Positions 24,096 through 33,281 of a DNA stretch of 62,518 bases are shown piece after piece. The stretch's first letter is position 1. Each line of letters begins with the position of its first letter. The notes beneath the pieces are model-generated. The model was not told the DNA's origin and did not search any database. It saw only the letters and a program-made list of their open reading frames with translations. Source of the DNA: Kutzneria sp036403095 (GTDB lineage Bacteria; Actinomycetota; Actinomycetes; Mycobacteriales; Pseudonocardiaceae); NCBI GenBank assembly GCA_036403095.1, contig DASWRQ010000100.1:1-62518 (forward strand). The letters are read 5' to 3'. The position numbers were made by a program, and so were the translations under genes.

Positions 24096-24842
24096 TCAGA
24101 CGGCGATCCGACCGCCGTCGACCGGCAGCAAGGCGCCGTGCACGAAGCTGGATCGGTCACTGGCGAGGAACACGATGGCGTCGGCGATTTCCTGTGGGTC
24201 GCCGGTGCGACCGGCCGGCGCCTGGGAGGCCAGCGACGTGAGGTCGCCGCCCATGCCGGCGGTGCCCTCGGTGCGGGTGGGGCCGGGGCTGACGGCGTTC
24301 ACTCGCACGCCGCGCGGGCCGTACTCGGCGGCCCACGCCTTGGTGAGCAGTACCAGGGCGGCCTTGCTCGCGCCGTACAGCGCCATGCCGGCAGCGCCGT
24401 ATTCGGCGACCATGGTGCTCACGTTGATGATCGCGCCGGCGCCGCGCTCGGCCATGTCCGGGGCGAGCTCGGCGACCAGGAAATAGGGCGCCTTCACGTT
24501 CAGCGAGAACACGTCGTCGAAAGCCGATTCGGTGGTCTTCTCGGTCGGCCCGAACGGGTAGATGCCGGCGTTGTTGACCAGCACGTCGACGTGTCCGAGC
24601 AGCTCGCGGGCCCGCGCCGCCAGCGATCGGGCGGAGGCCTCGTCGCGCAGCTCGGTGGCCACGAAGTCGGCCCGGCCGCCGTCGGCCCGAATGGTCTCCA
24701 CCGCCTGCGCCCCACGGCCGGCGTCCCGTCCGGAGATCACGACGTGCGCGCCGAGCGCGGCCAGCGCCACGGCGGCGGCGCGGCCGATGCCACTGGTGCC
24801 ACCGGTCACGAGTGCCGTGGTGCCCGACAGTTCTGACGACAT
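24096..24842 (-). CDS. Short-chain dehydrogenase/reductase (SDR)
   Basis: Classical SDR of 248 residues. The cofactor motif TGGTSGIG (residues 14-21), NNAG (LVNNAGIYPFG), the catalytic Ser in IINVSTMVAEYG and Tyr-Lys in YGASKAALVLL are all present, and the end SFVHGALLPVDGG is standard. The enzyme is expected to interconvert an alcohol and a carbonyl with NAD(P)H. The gene follows a LysR gene on the same strand, with a perfect LysR-type palindrome in the gap, so it is probably the target of that regulator. Confidence 0.88.
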   Translation of the reverse strand: MSSELSGTTALVTGGTSGIGRAAAVALAALGAHVVISGRDAGRGAQAVETIRADGGRADFVATELRDEASARSLAARARELLGHVDVLVNNAGIYPFGPTEKTTESAFDDVFSLNVKAPYFLVAELAPDMAERGAGAIINVSTMVAEYGAAGMALYGASKAALVLLTKAWAAEYGPRGVRVNAVSPGPTRTEGTAGMGGDLTSLASQAPAGRTGDPQEIADAIVFLASDRSSFVHGALLPVDGGRIAV

Positions 24843-24933
24843 CTCACACCTGCGTTCTTGTCACGGAAGATGACTGACGGTCCGTGCAACCGCCAACCCC
24901 GCCGCAGAGCTTCCGCCCGAACTGCCGGTGATT

Positions 24934-24950
24934 CTTATGCCGGCCATAAG
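24934..24950. promoter_or_regulatory. LysR-type operator upstream of SDR gene
   Basis: CTTATG-CCGGC-CATAAG is a perfect 6-5-6 inverted repeat containing the T-N11-A core of LysR-type boxes. It lies 92 bases upstream of the SDR start and just downstream of the lysR stop. A single CTTATG half-site also occurs immediately upstream of the lysR start (about 25879), suggesting autoregulation. Confidence 0.6.
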
Positions 24951-24958
24951 CGATTGCG

Positions 24959-25843
24959 CTAACCGAGCAGTGACACCAGAAGCCCGAGGTCTCGCCGGTG
25001 CGAGCCGGCCGGCCAGACCGCCCACGTGCGGCGCACCAACGGGTGGCCGACGAGCGGCGACCAGGACACGGACTCGGGAATGGGCTGCGCCCAGTCGGGC
25101 GGCGCGAGGGCGAAGGCCGTGCCGCCGGTGACGGCGGCCAGCTTGACCTCGGCGATGAGCTCCTGGCCCGCCGGGGCGGGCGGCCCGAGTTCCAGGCCGT
25201 GGCTGCGCAGGATGGCGGTCAGCTCGTCGAACCAGGCGGGGCTGCCGGACCTGGGGAAACCGACCCAGTCGAGGCCGGCGAGGGCATCAAGGCGGATGCC
25301 GTCAGGGCCGGCGATCTTCGCGGCCCGGTCGGCGGCGAGCAGCACGCCGAGCTGTTCCTCGACGACGAGCGTGGCGTCGAAGTCGGCCCCGATCGGATGT
25401 TCTCGTACGAGCGCGAGGTCCAGCTCACTGGCCCGCAGCGCCTCGAACTGGGCGGCGGTGGACATGTGCCGGGCCTGCACGCGGGTGTCGGGATAGGCGG
25501 CGGCGAGTTCGGCGATGGGTCGGGACAGCAGGTCGGTGGGCAGCTCCAGCGGGATGCCGAGGCGCACCGCGCTGCCGCCGGCCTTGGCGTGCCGGGCCAG
25601 CGCCGCGAGCGCCTGGTCGTGCCGAGCGAGGACCGCCCTCGCTTCGCTCAACAGCGTCATACCCGCCTCGGTGGCCTGCACGCCGGTGCTGCGCCGGGTC
25701 AGCAGCGGGACGCCGACCTGGCGCTCCAGCGCGGTCATCGTCTGCGACAGCGCCGGCTGGCTGACGTGCAGCTTCCGCGCCGCCGCGGACAGGCTGCCCT
25801 CCTCGACCACGGCGACGAAGGCCCGCATCTCCCGCAGTTCCAC
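24959..25843 (-). CDS. LysR-family transcriptional regulator
   Basis: A 294-residue LTTR. The winged HTH is at residues 1-60 (ELREMRAFVAVVEEGSLSAA, then LHVSQPALSQTMTALERQVG). The co-inducer domain carries the usual VRLGIPLELPTDLLSRPIAEL opening. It lies upstream of and on the same strand as an SDR gene, separated by 116 bases containing the CTTATG/CATAAG palindrome. It likely senses a small molecule processed by that SDR. No unusual features. Confidence 0.9.
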   Translation of the reverse strand: MELREMRAFVAVVEEGSLSAAARKLHVSQPALSQTMTALERQVGVPLLTRRSTGVQATEAGMTLLSEARAVLARHDQALAALARHAKAGGSAVRLGIPLELPTDLLSRPIAELAAAYPDTRVQARHMSTAAQFEALRASELDLALVREHPIGADFDATLVVEEQLGVLLAADRAAKIAGPDGIRLDALAGLDWVGFPRSGSPAWFDELTAILRSHGLELGPPAPAGQELIAEVKLAAVTGGTAFALAPPDWAQPIPESVSWSPLVGHPLVRRTWAVWPAGSHRRDLGLLVSLLG

Positions 25844-25952
25844 CCGGCCATCACACCACCGGACGGTCAGAAGTCCGGCTTATGACCGCCCTCGGTGAAC
25901 CGTCTGGGCGCCCCCTGTACGGGCGGGCTCGGCATTCGGTTGAGTGGGGCGT

Positions 25953-26715
25953 ATGGAGGATTCCGCCTGGTTGGACGCGTTGCACGCAAGTTCACGCCGA
26001 CTCGCCGACCTGGTGGCCGGCATGGCCGAGGAGCAGCTGACCACGCCCTCGTACGCGCGGGACTGGAGCATCGCTCAGGTGCTGTCCCACCTCGGCAGCG
26101 CCGCCGAGATCGGCGCGGTCCTGGTGCGGCGCGGCATCGACGGCGACCCGACCGGGCCGGGGGAGCGGGACACCAAGTCGGTGTGGCAGCGCTGGGACGC
26201 CATGTCGCCCGTGCAGCAGCGGGACGCGTGGTTCGAGGCCGACAACCGGCACCTCGCGCTGCTGGACTCCACTGTGGGCGTTCAAATCCCGTACTTCGCC
26301 GGCCTGCTCAGCGTTCCCGTCTACGCCGGCTACCGACTGTCCGAACAGTCCGTGCACGGCTGGGACATCGCCGTGGCGCTGGACCCGTCGGCGACGATCC
26401 CGGCCGACGAGGTGCAGTTGCTGTGGCAACGGATCGATCGGGTCGCCACTCGCTTCCGTGACGGAGAGACGTTGGCGCGCCTCAAGCCCGGCCAGATCGC
26501 CCTGGAACTGACCGCGCCCCGACGCACGCACTACCTCGATGTCGGCGGCGAGCTGCACATCGTGCCGTGCGAACCCGTCGACGCCAGCGGCACCGTGTGG
26601 CCCCGCCGAGGCCGTGCTTCGCTTGGTGTACGGGCGAAACCGCGCCGAGGACGACGTCACCGCCGCCGGCGCGATCACCATGGACGACCTCCGTTCCCTC
26701 TTTCCCGGCTACTGA
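25953..26715 (+). pseudogene. Frameshifted mycothiol-dependent maleylpyruvate-isomerase-family gene
   Basis: From ATG 25953 the first 215 codons encode a DinB-like mycothiol-dependent transferase of the TIGR03083 type (LADLVAGMAEEQLTTPSYAR, WSIAQVLSHLGSAAEIG, YRLSEQSVHGWDIAVAL). Metal-ligand histidines (LSHLG; VHGWD) are intact. Near 26598 the frame fails: after GGCACCGTG an extra base puts the true C-terminus, GPAEAVLRLVYGRNRAEDD through DDLRSLFPGY, in the next frame, ending with TGA at 26713. The original frame runs on through Arg-rich noise. A real recent mutation or a sequencing indel are both possible. Confidence 0.7.
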
Positions 26716-26806
26716 ACAGATGGATTCTCGGCGGGCTGGTCGTGGGTTTTGGCAAGAGTGGCAAGGCCGCCGCGCCCACGTGGGTCCCGCAGTCTCGGGG
26801 AGCGGG

Positions 26807-28780
26807 CTACGTCGTGGCCAGCAGCTGCGGCAGCGGCCGGGCGTGCAGCACGGTGAGCCGGGAGATCGCCCGCGTCAGCGCGATGTAGAGCAGCCGTAGG
26901 CCGGTCGCGCCGGCCGCGGCGATCTCCGCCGGCTCCAGCACGACGACGTGGTCGAACTCGAGGCCCTTGGCCAGCCCCACCGGCACCAGGGACACCTTGT
27001 GATCGACCCCGTCCTCGTGCGGCAGCCCGGTTTCGATGCCGGCCTTGGCGAGATGCCTGGCCACGGCGGCGAAACGAGCGTCGTCGAGCACGACCCCGAC
27101 GCTGTCGGGGTGCTGCTCGGCGGCGCGCAGCACGTGCACCAGCTCGGCCAGCACGTCGTCACAGGGCACGGTGGCCAGCGCGCCGGGCACGTGCCGGCCA
27201 GACACGGTCGGCGGCAGGTCGTCGGCGATCGCCGGCAGCAGGGCGTTGGCCACGTCGATGATCTCCCGCGGCACCCGGAAGCTGGTGGTCAACCGGACCA
27301 GGTCGGTCGGCACACCCAGGTGCTCGGCCACCGTCTCCCAGCTGCCGGCGGCCCATGGCGTCGTGCGCTGCGCCATGTCGCCCAACAGGGTCGCGGAGCC
27401 GGCGCACCGGCGCATGATCGCGCGGAGCTGGAGCGGCGACAGGTCCTGGGCCTCGTCGATCACCACATGGCCGTAGCGGTCGGGCGGGTTCATCAGGCCG
27501 GCGATCTCGTCGATCAGGAACCGGTCGGCCGGCGACCACTTGGCCCGGCCCGCCGACACCGGTTTGGTCGGCCACAGCAGGGATGCCTGCTCCTCGTCGG
27601 TCAGCACGCCGTCGGCCGCCCGGTGCATGGCCTCGGCGTCGGTCAGGAGCGTGTGCAGCACCTGGGCCGGTGAGACGTTGGGCCACACGCCATTGGCCAA
27701 GTCCCGCAACGACTTCGCCCGCAGCAGCCGGCGCGCCTCGCCGTCGGTGAGGGCGTGGCCGCGCTCTTCGAGGTTGCGGCGGACGTAGCTGACGGCCCGT
27801 TCGAGCAGGTGCTCCCGAGCCCGGGCGAGTGGCACCTGCCGGTCGATCAGATCCGAGCACAGCTCGGTTATCGCGTGGGGCGGGATTCGCACGTACGGGC
27901 TGGTCTCGCGGACCACGACGTCCTCGTCCGGCAGCTGCAGACCCGACCAGACGGCCCGGCGCAGCACCTCCGCCATGCGGACATCGCCTTTCAACGCGGC
28001 CAGTTCCGGCTCTTCGGCGACGGGTTTCTTGCGGTCCGCCACCAGGCCGTCGATCGAACTGTGCACCACCTGGCTCTCGCCCAGGGTCGGCAGCACGCGG
28101 GAGATGTAGCGGACGAAGGTGTCGTTCGGTCCGACGACCAGCACGCCCTCGCGGCGCAGCCGGCTGTGCTCGTACAGCAGATAGGCCGCCCGGTGCAGGC
28201 CGACGGCCGTCTTGCCGGTGCCCGGCCCGCCCTGCACGATCAGCGTGCTGGCCAGCTCGGTGCGGACGATCTCGTCCTGGTCGGGCTGGATGGTGGCCAC
28301 GATGTCGCGCATCGGGCCGTAGTGGGTGCGTTCGATCTCGGCGATGACCAGCCGGCTCAGGCCGGTGTCCTCGGTCAGCGGCTCGTCGTCGAAGCTGGTC
28401 AGGGTGACGCCGTCGAACCCGAACCGGCGCCGCCGGGTCACTTCCATCCGGTTGGACGCGCTGGCCCGGTAGAACCGGGCCGCCATGTCGGTGCGCCAGT
28501 CGATCACCACCGGCTCGTCGCGCTCGTCGCTGACGTAGCGGCGGCCGATGTAGCACGGCTTCGGCTCCGGGCCGTCGATGCGGCCGAAGAACAGCGGCGA
28601 CTCGTTGGCGTCACGCAGCTGGTCGGCGCGCCATTCCAGCCATTCCACCATCAGCTCGTCGCCGGCCCGTCGTCGCGCCCGGTCGGCCAGCTCCCGCAGC
28701 TGCTCGCGGCTCTGCCGCAGGCAGACGTGCGCGTGGTCCAGATACTCCCGTTCGGACAGCAGTTCCTGCTCGGCGGTCAC
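26807..28780 (-). CDS. HelD/HelR-like RNA polymerase-associated UvrD-type helicase
   Basis: Superfamily 1 ATPase of 657 residues resembling the actinobacterial HelD/HelR proteins that bind and recycle RNA polymerase and in some species displace rifamycins. The N-terminal segment is a long coiled-coil arm (EREYLDHAHVCLRQSREQL). Walker A is VQGGPGTGKTAVGLHR, Walker B-like VVIDEAQDLSPLQ, and the C-terminal helicase motifs end in LRLLYIALTRAISRLTVLH. GTG at 28780 has GGGAGG upstream. No clear rifamycin-associated promoter element was found upstream, so a resistance role is not proven. Confidence 0.85.
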   Translation of the reverse strand: MTAEQELLSEREYLDHAHVCLRQSREQLRELADRARRRAGDELMVEWLEWRADQLRDANESPLFFGRIDGPEPKPCYIGRRYVSDERDEPVVIDWRTDMAARFYRASASNRMEVTRRRRFGFDGVTLTSFDDEPLTEDTGLSRLVIAEIERTHYGPMRDIVATIQPDQDEIVRTELASTLIVQGGPGTGKTAVGLHRAAYLLYEHSRLRREGVLVVGPNDTFVRYISRVLPTLGESQVVHSSIDGLVADRKKPVAEEPELAALKGDVRMAEVLRRAVWSGLQLPDEDVVVRETSPYVRIPPHAITELCSDLIDRQVPLARAREHLLERAVSYVRRNLEERGHALTDGEARRLLRAKSLRDLANGVWPNVSPAQVLHTLLTDAEAMHRAADGVLTDEEQASLLWPTKPVSAGRAKWSPADRFLIDEIAGLMNPPDRYGHVVIDEAQDLSPLQLRAIMRRCAGSATLLGDMAQRTTPWAAGSWETVAEHLGVPTDLVRLTTSFRVPREIIDVANALLPAIADDLPPTVSGRHVPGALATVPCDDVLAELVHVLRAAEQHPDSVGVVLDDARFAAVARHLAKAGIETGLPHEDGVDHKVSLVPVGLAKGLEFDHVVVLEPAEIAAAGATGLRLLYIALTRAISRLTVLHARPLPQLLATT

Positions 28781-29010
28781 GGCTTCCCTCCCCCAAGTCG
28801 GAATTCGTGGATCCGAATTCGCGGCGGGCGAGAGTACCGGGGAAATCGCCGAGGGCAAACCGATTTTTCGGGCCGAATTTTGGGGCCCCCGTCATCAATT
28901 CTACTCGGCGAACCTGGCAGTGTAGCCGAGACGAAGATCGACCAGGTCCGGACCTGAGGAAGTGTCAGCCCCCCATGCTTGGATCGATTCGGGGGCTGCT
29001 CAAAACGATC

Positions 29011-29040
29011 AAGGCCCGGGCGCGAATCCGCCCGGGGCCT
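29011..29040 (-). terminator. Terminator downstream of serine hydrolase gene
   Basis: GGCCCGGGCG (29013-29022) pairs with CGCCCGGGGCC (29029-29039) with one bulged base. On the minus strand it follows the serine hydrolase stop by 12 bases and leads into TTGATCGTTTT. The remaining gap to the helicase promoter region (28781-29010) shows no further feature. Confidence 0.6.
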
Positions 29041-29051
29041 CGACCATCGGC

Positions 29052-30470
29052 TCAGTGCTGCAGGCCGGTCACGATCCCGTCGACCGCCTTGCCGAGCTGC
29101 GCGTACTTCTGCGTGTACGGCACCGGGTACACCCCCGGCGGGTCGGCCGGCCGGTTGACGTCAACGTAGTCGGTGCCCAGGTTGCAGAAGACGACCACGA
29201 TGTAGTTGCGCTTGGCCTTGCCCGGCAGCGAGTGCACGATGGCGGCGTCGCTGCCGGTGGTGTCGACCCAGCCGGTCTTGTGCGCCATGGTGACCTCGGC
29301 GGCGGCGTTGCACGGCCGCACGTCCTGCCCGTAGTACAGGCCGCCGACGTTCATGGTGCCGTCGACCGGGTTGATCCACCGCTGCGGCGTGGTCTGCGGA
29401 ATGCCGGGCGCGGGATAGTCCCGCCCACACCAGTTGGTGGTGGACAGCATCTCGTTGTGGCCCTGGTTGCCCAGCGTCTTCAGGTAGAACTGCCGGGCCG
29501 ACGCGCTGAGCACGTCCCGGGTGACCCGGGAGCCGTCGGCGTTGGTCCACAGGGTGCCCGGGCCGCTGTTGACGATCAGCAGCAGCTTGGCGGTGTCGAT
29601 CGAGCTCATGTTGGAGCCGATCCAGTGGCCGCCGTTGTTCGGGTCGGTGCCGGTGATCATCAGCGTCGGCAGGCCGAGCTGGGTGAAGGTGGCGTTGAGC
29701 GTGTCGATGTAGTGCTGGTCGTGCAGCAGCTTGATCAGCGCGCAGGTCGACTCGTTCTTCGACATGGTGATCATCTCGTCGAAGTACTGCCTGATCGGCT
29801 CGCTGGTGGCGCCGCCGCAGGTCGAGTTGATCGTCACCGGCCGGTAGTCGTACACCGCGTCCAGGTCGATCAGGTGCTGGTCGGCCATCCGCAGCGTGCC
29901 GAAGCCGACCATCAGCTTGAGCACCGACGCGGGATAGGGCGAGCTGAAGTCCAGCGCGGCGTTCTCCCGACCGGCCAGCACGTCACGCGTGCCCTTGCCG
30001 CCGTTGGCGTCCCACTCGTCGTCGTCCCACCACCGGTAGCGGATCTGGTCGGTGGCCAGCCGGCGCTGGTCGAGCGGCACGGTGACACCGTGCGGGTACT
30101 GCGGGCTGAGCAGCACGTCGGCCATGGCGGTGGGCCGGCCGGCGTCGTCGAGCTCGATCACCGCGGCGTCCATGTTGGGCGTCTGGTGGATCGGCTGCGG
30201 CGTGGCCGCGGGCCCGAACACCCGCTTGGCCACCGGCATGGTCGTCGGGTCGTACTTCTCGGCCGCGGGCGTGCGCCGGGACTGCCCGGCCACGGGCGGC
30301 GTGAGGTCGATGACGTCCTTGAAGTTCTGGGCGTCCACCGCCTGCTTCAGCGACTCGGCCAGCCGATAGCTGCCGCCCGTGGGCGCCGCCTGCGCGGCCA
30401 CGCCGCCGAACAGCACGGCGCTCACCGCCAGGGCGGTGGCGGCCGCACGCCGTCCTCGGAACAGGGTCAC
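29052..30470 (-). CDS. Secreted class A beta-lactamase-like serine hydrolase
   Basis: Exported protein of 472 residues with a signal peptide (residues 1-28, ALAVSAVLFGGVAAQA). The serine acylase fold is indicated by SVLK in PYPASVLKLMVG (SxxK), an S-x-N-like element in TMSKNESTCALI, and KTG in MAHKTGWVDTTG. It is much longer than a classical beta-lactamase, with an N-terminal extension of about 150 residues and CGG/CNA cysteines. It probably acts on cell-wall peptides or is a non-lactamase esterase-like hydrolase; beta-lactam resistance cannot be claimed. Confidence 0.8.
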   Translation of the reverse strand: MTLFRGRRAAATALAVSAVLFGGVAAQAAPTGGSYRLAESLKQAVDAQNFKDVIDLTPPVAGQSRRTPAAEKYDPTTMPVAKRVFGPAATPQPIHQTPNMDAAVIELDDAGRPTAMADVLLSPQYPHGVTVPLDQRRLATDQIRYRWWDDDEWDANGGKGTRDVLAGRENAALDFSSPYPASVLKLMVGFGTLRMADQHLIDLDAVYDYRPVTINSTCGGATSEPIRQYFDEMITMSKNESTCALIKLLHDQHYIDTLNATFTQLGLPTLMITGTDPNNGGHWIGSNMSSIDTAKLLLIVNSGPGTLWTNADGSRVTRDVLSASARQFYLKTLGNQGHNEMLSTTNWCGRDYPAPGIPQTTPQRWINPVDGTMNVGGLYYGQDVRPCNAAAEVTMAHKTGWVDTTGSDAAIVHSLPGKAKRNYIVVVFCNLGTDYVDVNRPADPPGVYPVPYTQKYAQLGKAVDGIVTGLQH

Positions 30471-30571
30471 GTTGTCTCCCCCTACGTTGGTGCCAACGCG
30501 ATCCGTTCTAGCCGATCAAGGTTGTTCACGGTCGGCCGAACCGCGGCGGACAACGCGATCGTGAACAAAAC

Positions 30572-31144
30572 TCACCGCAGGAGGTGCCCGAACACCATCG
30601 CGAAGAAATCGTCGAGCGGCTGGTCGGTCTTGACGACCTTGGCGCGCAGCAGCGCCCCTTCCCAGGCGTCAAGAACGAACCGGCCGAGCATGTCCGGATC
30701 GGCGTCGGTGGTGAGCTCGCCGGCCTCGCGCGCGGCCCGCAGCGTGGCGGCGATGCCCTGCGCCCAGCCGCCGAGGCTGGCTCGCACCTGGGCCCGCATC
30801 GGCTCGCTGTGGTCGGCCAGCTCCTCGCCCATGTTGCCGATCATGCAGCCGCGGGTGTAGCCGTTGCCGACGAGCACGTCGCCCATCACCCGGAACTGGG
30901 CCCGCAGCTTCGCCAGCGGCGTCAGCTTGGGATCGGTGACACCGTTCCACTCGGCCTCGGCGGTGTACTTGGCCACGACCTCGACCGCGAGGTCTTCCTT
31001 GCTCTTGAAGTGGTTGTAGAACGAGCCCTTGGGCACGCCCGCGGCCCGCGTGATGGTGTCCACCGAGCAGGCGGCGTAGCCGATGCGGTGGAACTCGCCG
31101 AGCGCGGTCTCGACGATGACGTCCCGGACGCTGTGACGAGGCAT
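30572..31144 (-). CDS. TetR-family transcriptional regulator
   Basis: A 190-residue repressor with an N-terminal HTH (RDVIVETALGEFHRIGYAACSVDTI; GVPKGSFYNHFKSKEDLAVEV) and a ligand domain of the TetR_C type (GNMGEELADHSEPMR). It is divergent from the C-S lyase gene, and the palindromic site at 31152-31169 between them resembles the GACTAGTC-type operators bound by related YxaF/LmrA-like regulators. It likely represses the lyase-sigma factor operon and itself. Start ATG at 31144. Confidence 0.88.
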   Translation of the reverse strand: MPRHSVRDVIVETALGEFHRIGYAACSVDTITRAAGVPKGSFYNHFKSKEDLAVEVVAKYTAEAEWNGVTDPKLTPLAKLRAQFRVMGDVLVGNGYTRGCMIGNMGEELADHSEPMRAQVRASLGGWAQGIAATLRAAREAGELTTDADPDMLGRFVLDAWEGALLRAKVVKTDQPLDDFFAMVFGHLLR

Positions 31145-31151
31145 GACTCCA

Positions 31152-31169
31152 ATATGACTAGTCGTCTTA
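31152..31169. promoter_or_regulatory. TetR operator candidate
   Basis: ATATGACTAGTCGTCTTA contains the perfect palindrome GACTAGTC (31156-31163). It lies 7 bases upstream of the TetR start and 36 bases before the C-S lyase start, in the centre of the divergent promoter region. Confidence 0.55.
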
Positions 31170-31204
31170 GGCCCTGTCAAACCGGGCCGGGTGACAATGG
31201 CCGG

Positions 31205-32332
31205 ATGACGGAGCTGCTCCCCGACGAACCGCTGCACCGGCTGCGCGACCGGCGCAGCGCCAAGTGGCGCACGCACGGCCCCGACGTGCTGCCGCTGACC
31301 ATCGCCGAGATGGACTTCGCCCTGGCCGACGTGGTCAAGGACGTGCTCGCGGACGCCGTCGAACGCTCGGACACCGGCTACGCGATGCCCACCGAGGGCC
31401 TCGGCGAGGCGTTGGCCGGCTTCGCCGAGCGGCGCTGGAGCTGGCGGGTCGACCCGACGTCGGTCACGGCCGTCACCGACGTCAGCACCGGCGTGGTCGA
31501 GATGCTCCGGCTGTTCACCGAGCCGGGGGACCGGGTTGTGATCAACACGCCTGTCTACCCGCCGTTCTTCGACTGGCTCGACGAGGCACGGACCGTGTTG
31601 CAGGAGGTGCCGCTGCACGACGGGCAGCTCGACCGGCCGGCGATGGAGCGGGCCTTCGCCAGCCGGCCGGCCGCCTTCGTGCTGTGCAACCCGCAGAACC
31701 CGGTCGGTCGCGTGCACACGCCCGACGAGCTGGCGTTTGTCGTAGAACTGGCCACGAGGCACGGCGTGCCGGTGATCAGCGACGAGATCCACGCCCCGCT
31801 GGTCCTGCCCGGCGCCACCTTCACCCCGTTCCTGTCCGTGCCCGGCGCGGCCGAGATCGGCGTCTCCGTGATGTCCGCGAGCAAGGCGTTCAACCTCGCC
31901 GCCCTCAAGTGCGCCATGATCATCACGGGCTCGCCGCGCATGGCCGAGGTGGTCGAGAAGCTGCCGCCGGACACGCAGTGGCGCACCGGCCACTTCGGCG
32001 TGCTGGCCACGACCGCCGCCTACGCGCACGGCGACGCCTGGCTGGACCGGCTGCTGCTCACCCTGGACGACCGCCGCTCGCGGCTGACGAAGCTGATCCG
32101 CGACCGGCTGCCGTCGGTGAGCTGGCGGCCGCCGCAGGCGACGTACCTGGCCTGGCTCGACTGCCGCAGCTTGGGCAGCGGTGACGAGCCTCGCGACCGT
32201 TTCTTCGACGGCGGCGTGGCGCTCGAGCCGGGCAGCCGGTTCGGTGAGCACAGCGGCTACCTCCGGCTGAACTTCGGCACCAGCGTCGAGGTGCTGGAGC
32301 TGGCCGTATCGAGGATGGCTCGTGCTCTCTGA
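31205..32332 (+). CDS. MalY/PatB-type PLP-dependent C-S lyase (aminotransferase fold)
   Basis: Fold-type I PLP enzyme of 375 residues, similar to MalY/PatB cystathionine beta-lyases. The conserved region LPLTIAEMDF opens the protein. The cofactor pocket shows CNPQNPVGRVHTPDEL and VISDEIHAPLVL, and the Schiff-base Lys is in SVMSASKAFNLAALK. It would cleave C-S bonds of cystathionine or related thioethers. It overlaps the downstream ECF sigma gene by 11 bases, so both are coupled, and it is controlled by the divergent TetR in all likelihood. Confidence 0.85.
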   Translation: MTELLPDEPLHRLRDRRSAKWRTHGPDVLPLTIAEMDFALADVVKDVLADAVERSDTGYAMPTEGLGEALAGFAERRWSWRVDPTSVTAVTDVSTGVVEMLRLFTEPGDRVVINTPVYPPFFDWLDEARTVLQEVPLHDGQLDRPAMERAFASRPAAFVLCNPQNPVGRVHTPDELAFVVELATRHGVPVISDEIHAPLVLPGATFTPFLSVPGAAEIGVSVMSASKAFNLAALKCAMIITGSPRMAEVVEKLPPDTQWRTGHFGVLATTAAYAHGDAWLDRLLLTLDDRRSRLTKLIRDRLPSVSWRPPQATYLAWLDCRSLGSGDEPRDRFFDGGVALEPGSRFGEHSGYLRLNFGTSVEVLELAVSRMARAL

Positions 32333-33227
32333 CGCGGAACTGGTGCTGGCCGCGCGCGGCGGCGACGTCGGCGCGGTCGGCCTGCTGCTGACCAGGCACG
32401 AAGCCGGCATGAAGGCCGTCGCGCTGAGCATTCTCGGCTTCGGACCGGACGCCGAGGACGCGGTCCAGGACGCCTCGCTGGCCGCCCTGCGCCGGATCGG
32501 CGACCTGCGGGACGCCGAGGCGGCCGGGCCGTGGCTGCGGATGATCGTGCGCAACGCCTGCCGGCTGCGGCTGCGTTCGGCCCGGACGGTCGTGCCGGTG
32601 GCCGACCCGGCGGCGCCGGTCGACCTGCTGTCGCCGGACCGGGTGCTGGACAACCACGCCTCCCGCGACTGGATCTGGCACGCGGTGAACGAGCTCTCGC
32701 CGTCGTTGCGCCAGACGGTGCTGCTCCGGTACTTCACCGACGTCAATTCGTACGACCAGATCGCGGCGATCCTGGAGCTGCCGGTCGGCACCGTGCGCAG
32801 CCGGCTCAACCAGGCCCGCGGCAAGCTGGCCGAGGCGCTCAAGGCCACCGCCGACCACGCCCACGTCGACGCCGGCGCGGTCAACGCCGCCTCGGCACGC
32901 GAGGCCGTCGAGACGCTGGAAGTGGCCGAACGCGGCGGTTTTCCGGCGCTGGTGGCCGACCGCTGGCTGCCCGAGGCCGAGTTCGTCGCCGGCGACGGCC
33001 TGATCCGCGGCGGCCGCGACATGCTGACGTTCGGCATGCACAAGGACCTGACCGAGGGCGTGCGGCAGCGGTTCGTGCAGGCCGTCGCGAGCCGGGACGT
33101 GACGATCTGGACCATGGACCTGATCAGCCCGCCGGACGACCCCGAGCACTGCCCGCCCGGCGTGGTCTGGGTGATGACCCGGCGCGAGGGCCAGTTCGCC
33201 AAGCTCCGCCTGTTCCATCCGGCGTGA
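32322..33227 (+). CDS. ECF sigma factor with C-terminal extension
   Basis: Extracytoplasmic-function sigma-70 factor of 301 residues. Region 2 spans about 5-70 (GFGPDAEDAVQDASLAAL), and region 4 about 115-175 (LSPSLRQTVLLRYFTDVNSYDQIAAILELPVGTVRSRLNQAR). A C-terminal extension of about 120 residues has a SnoaL-like character and includes FPALVADRWLPEAEF, as in ECF groups that carry their own regulatory domain instead of a separate anti-sigma factor. GTG at 32322 overlaps the lyase stop by 11 bases, an unusual coupling. Confidence 0.85.
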   Translation: MLSDAELVLAARGGDVGAVGLLLTRHEAGMKAVALSILGFGPDAEDAVQDASLAALRRIGDLRDAEAAGPWLRMIVRNACRLRLRSARTVVPVADPAAPVDLLSPDRVLDNHASRDWIWHAVNELSPSLRQTVLLRYFTDVNSYDQIAAILELPVGTVRSRLNQARGKLAEALKATADHAHVDAGAVNAASAREAVETLEVAERGGFPALVADRWLPEAEFVAGDGLIRGGRDMLTFGMHKDLTEGVRQRFVQAVASRDVTIWTMDLISPPDDPEHCPPGVVWVMTRREGQFAKLRLFHPA

Positions 33228-33281
33228 CCACGGTCACAGCGGGCGGATCGAACTTCCGCCATCGCCGCGAATCGTGTGGGC

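Noticed and set aside
28781..28975. Rifamycin-associated element (RAE) upstream of the HelD/HelR-like gene
   Set aside because: The known RAE consensus could not be found; GGGGCCCC near 28883 is only a short palindrome.
29052..30470. Beta-lactam resistance gene
   Set aside because: SxxK and KTG motifs are present, but the size and N-terminal extension differ from known class A beta-lactamases, so resistance cannot be claimed.
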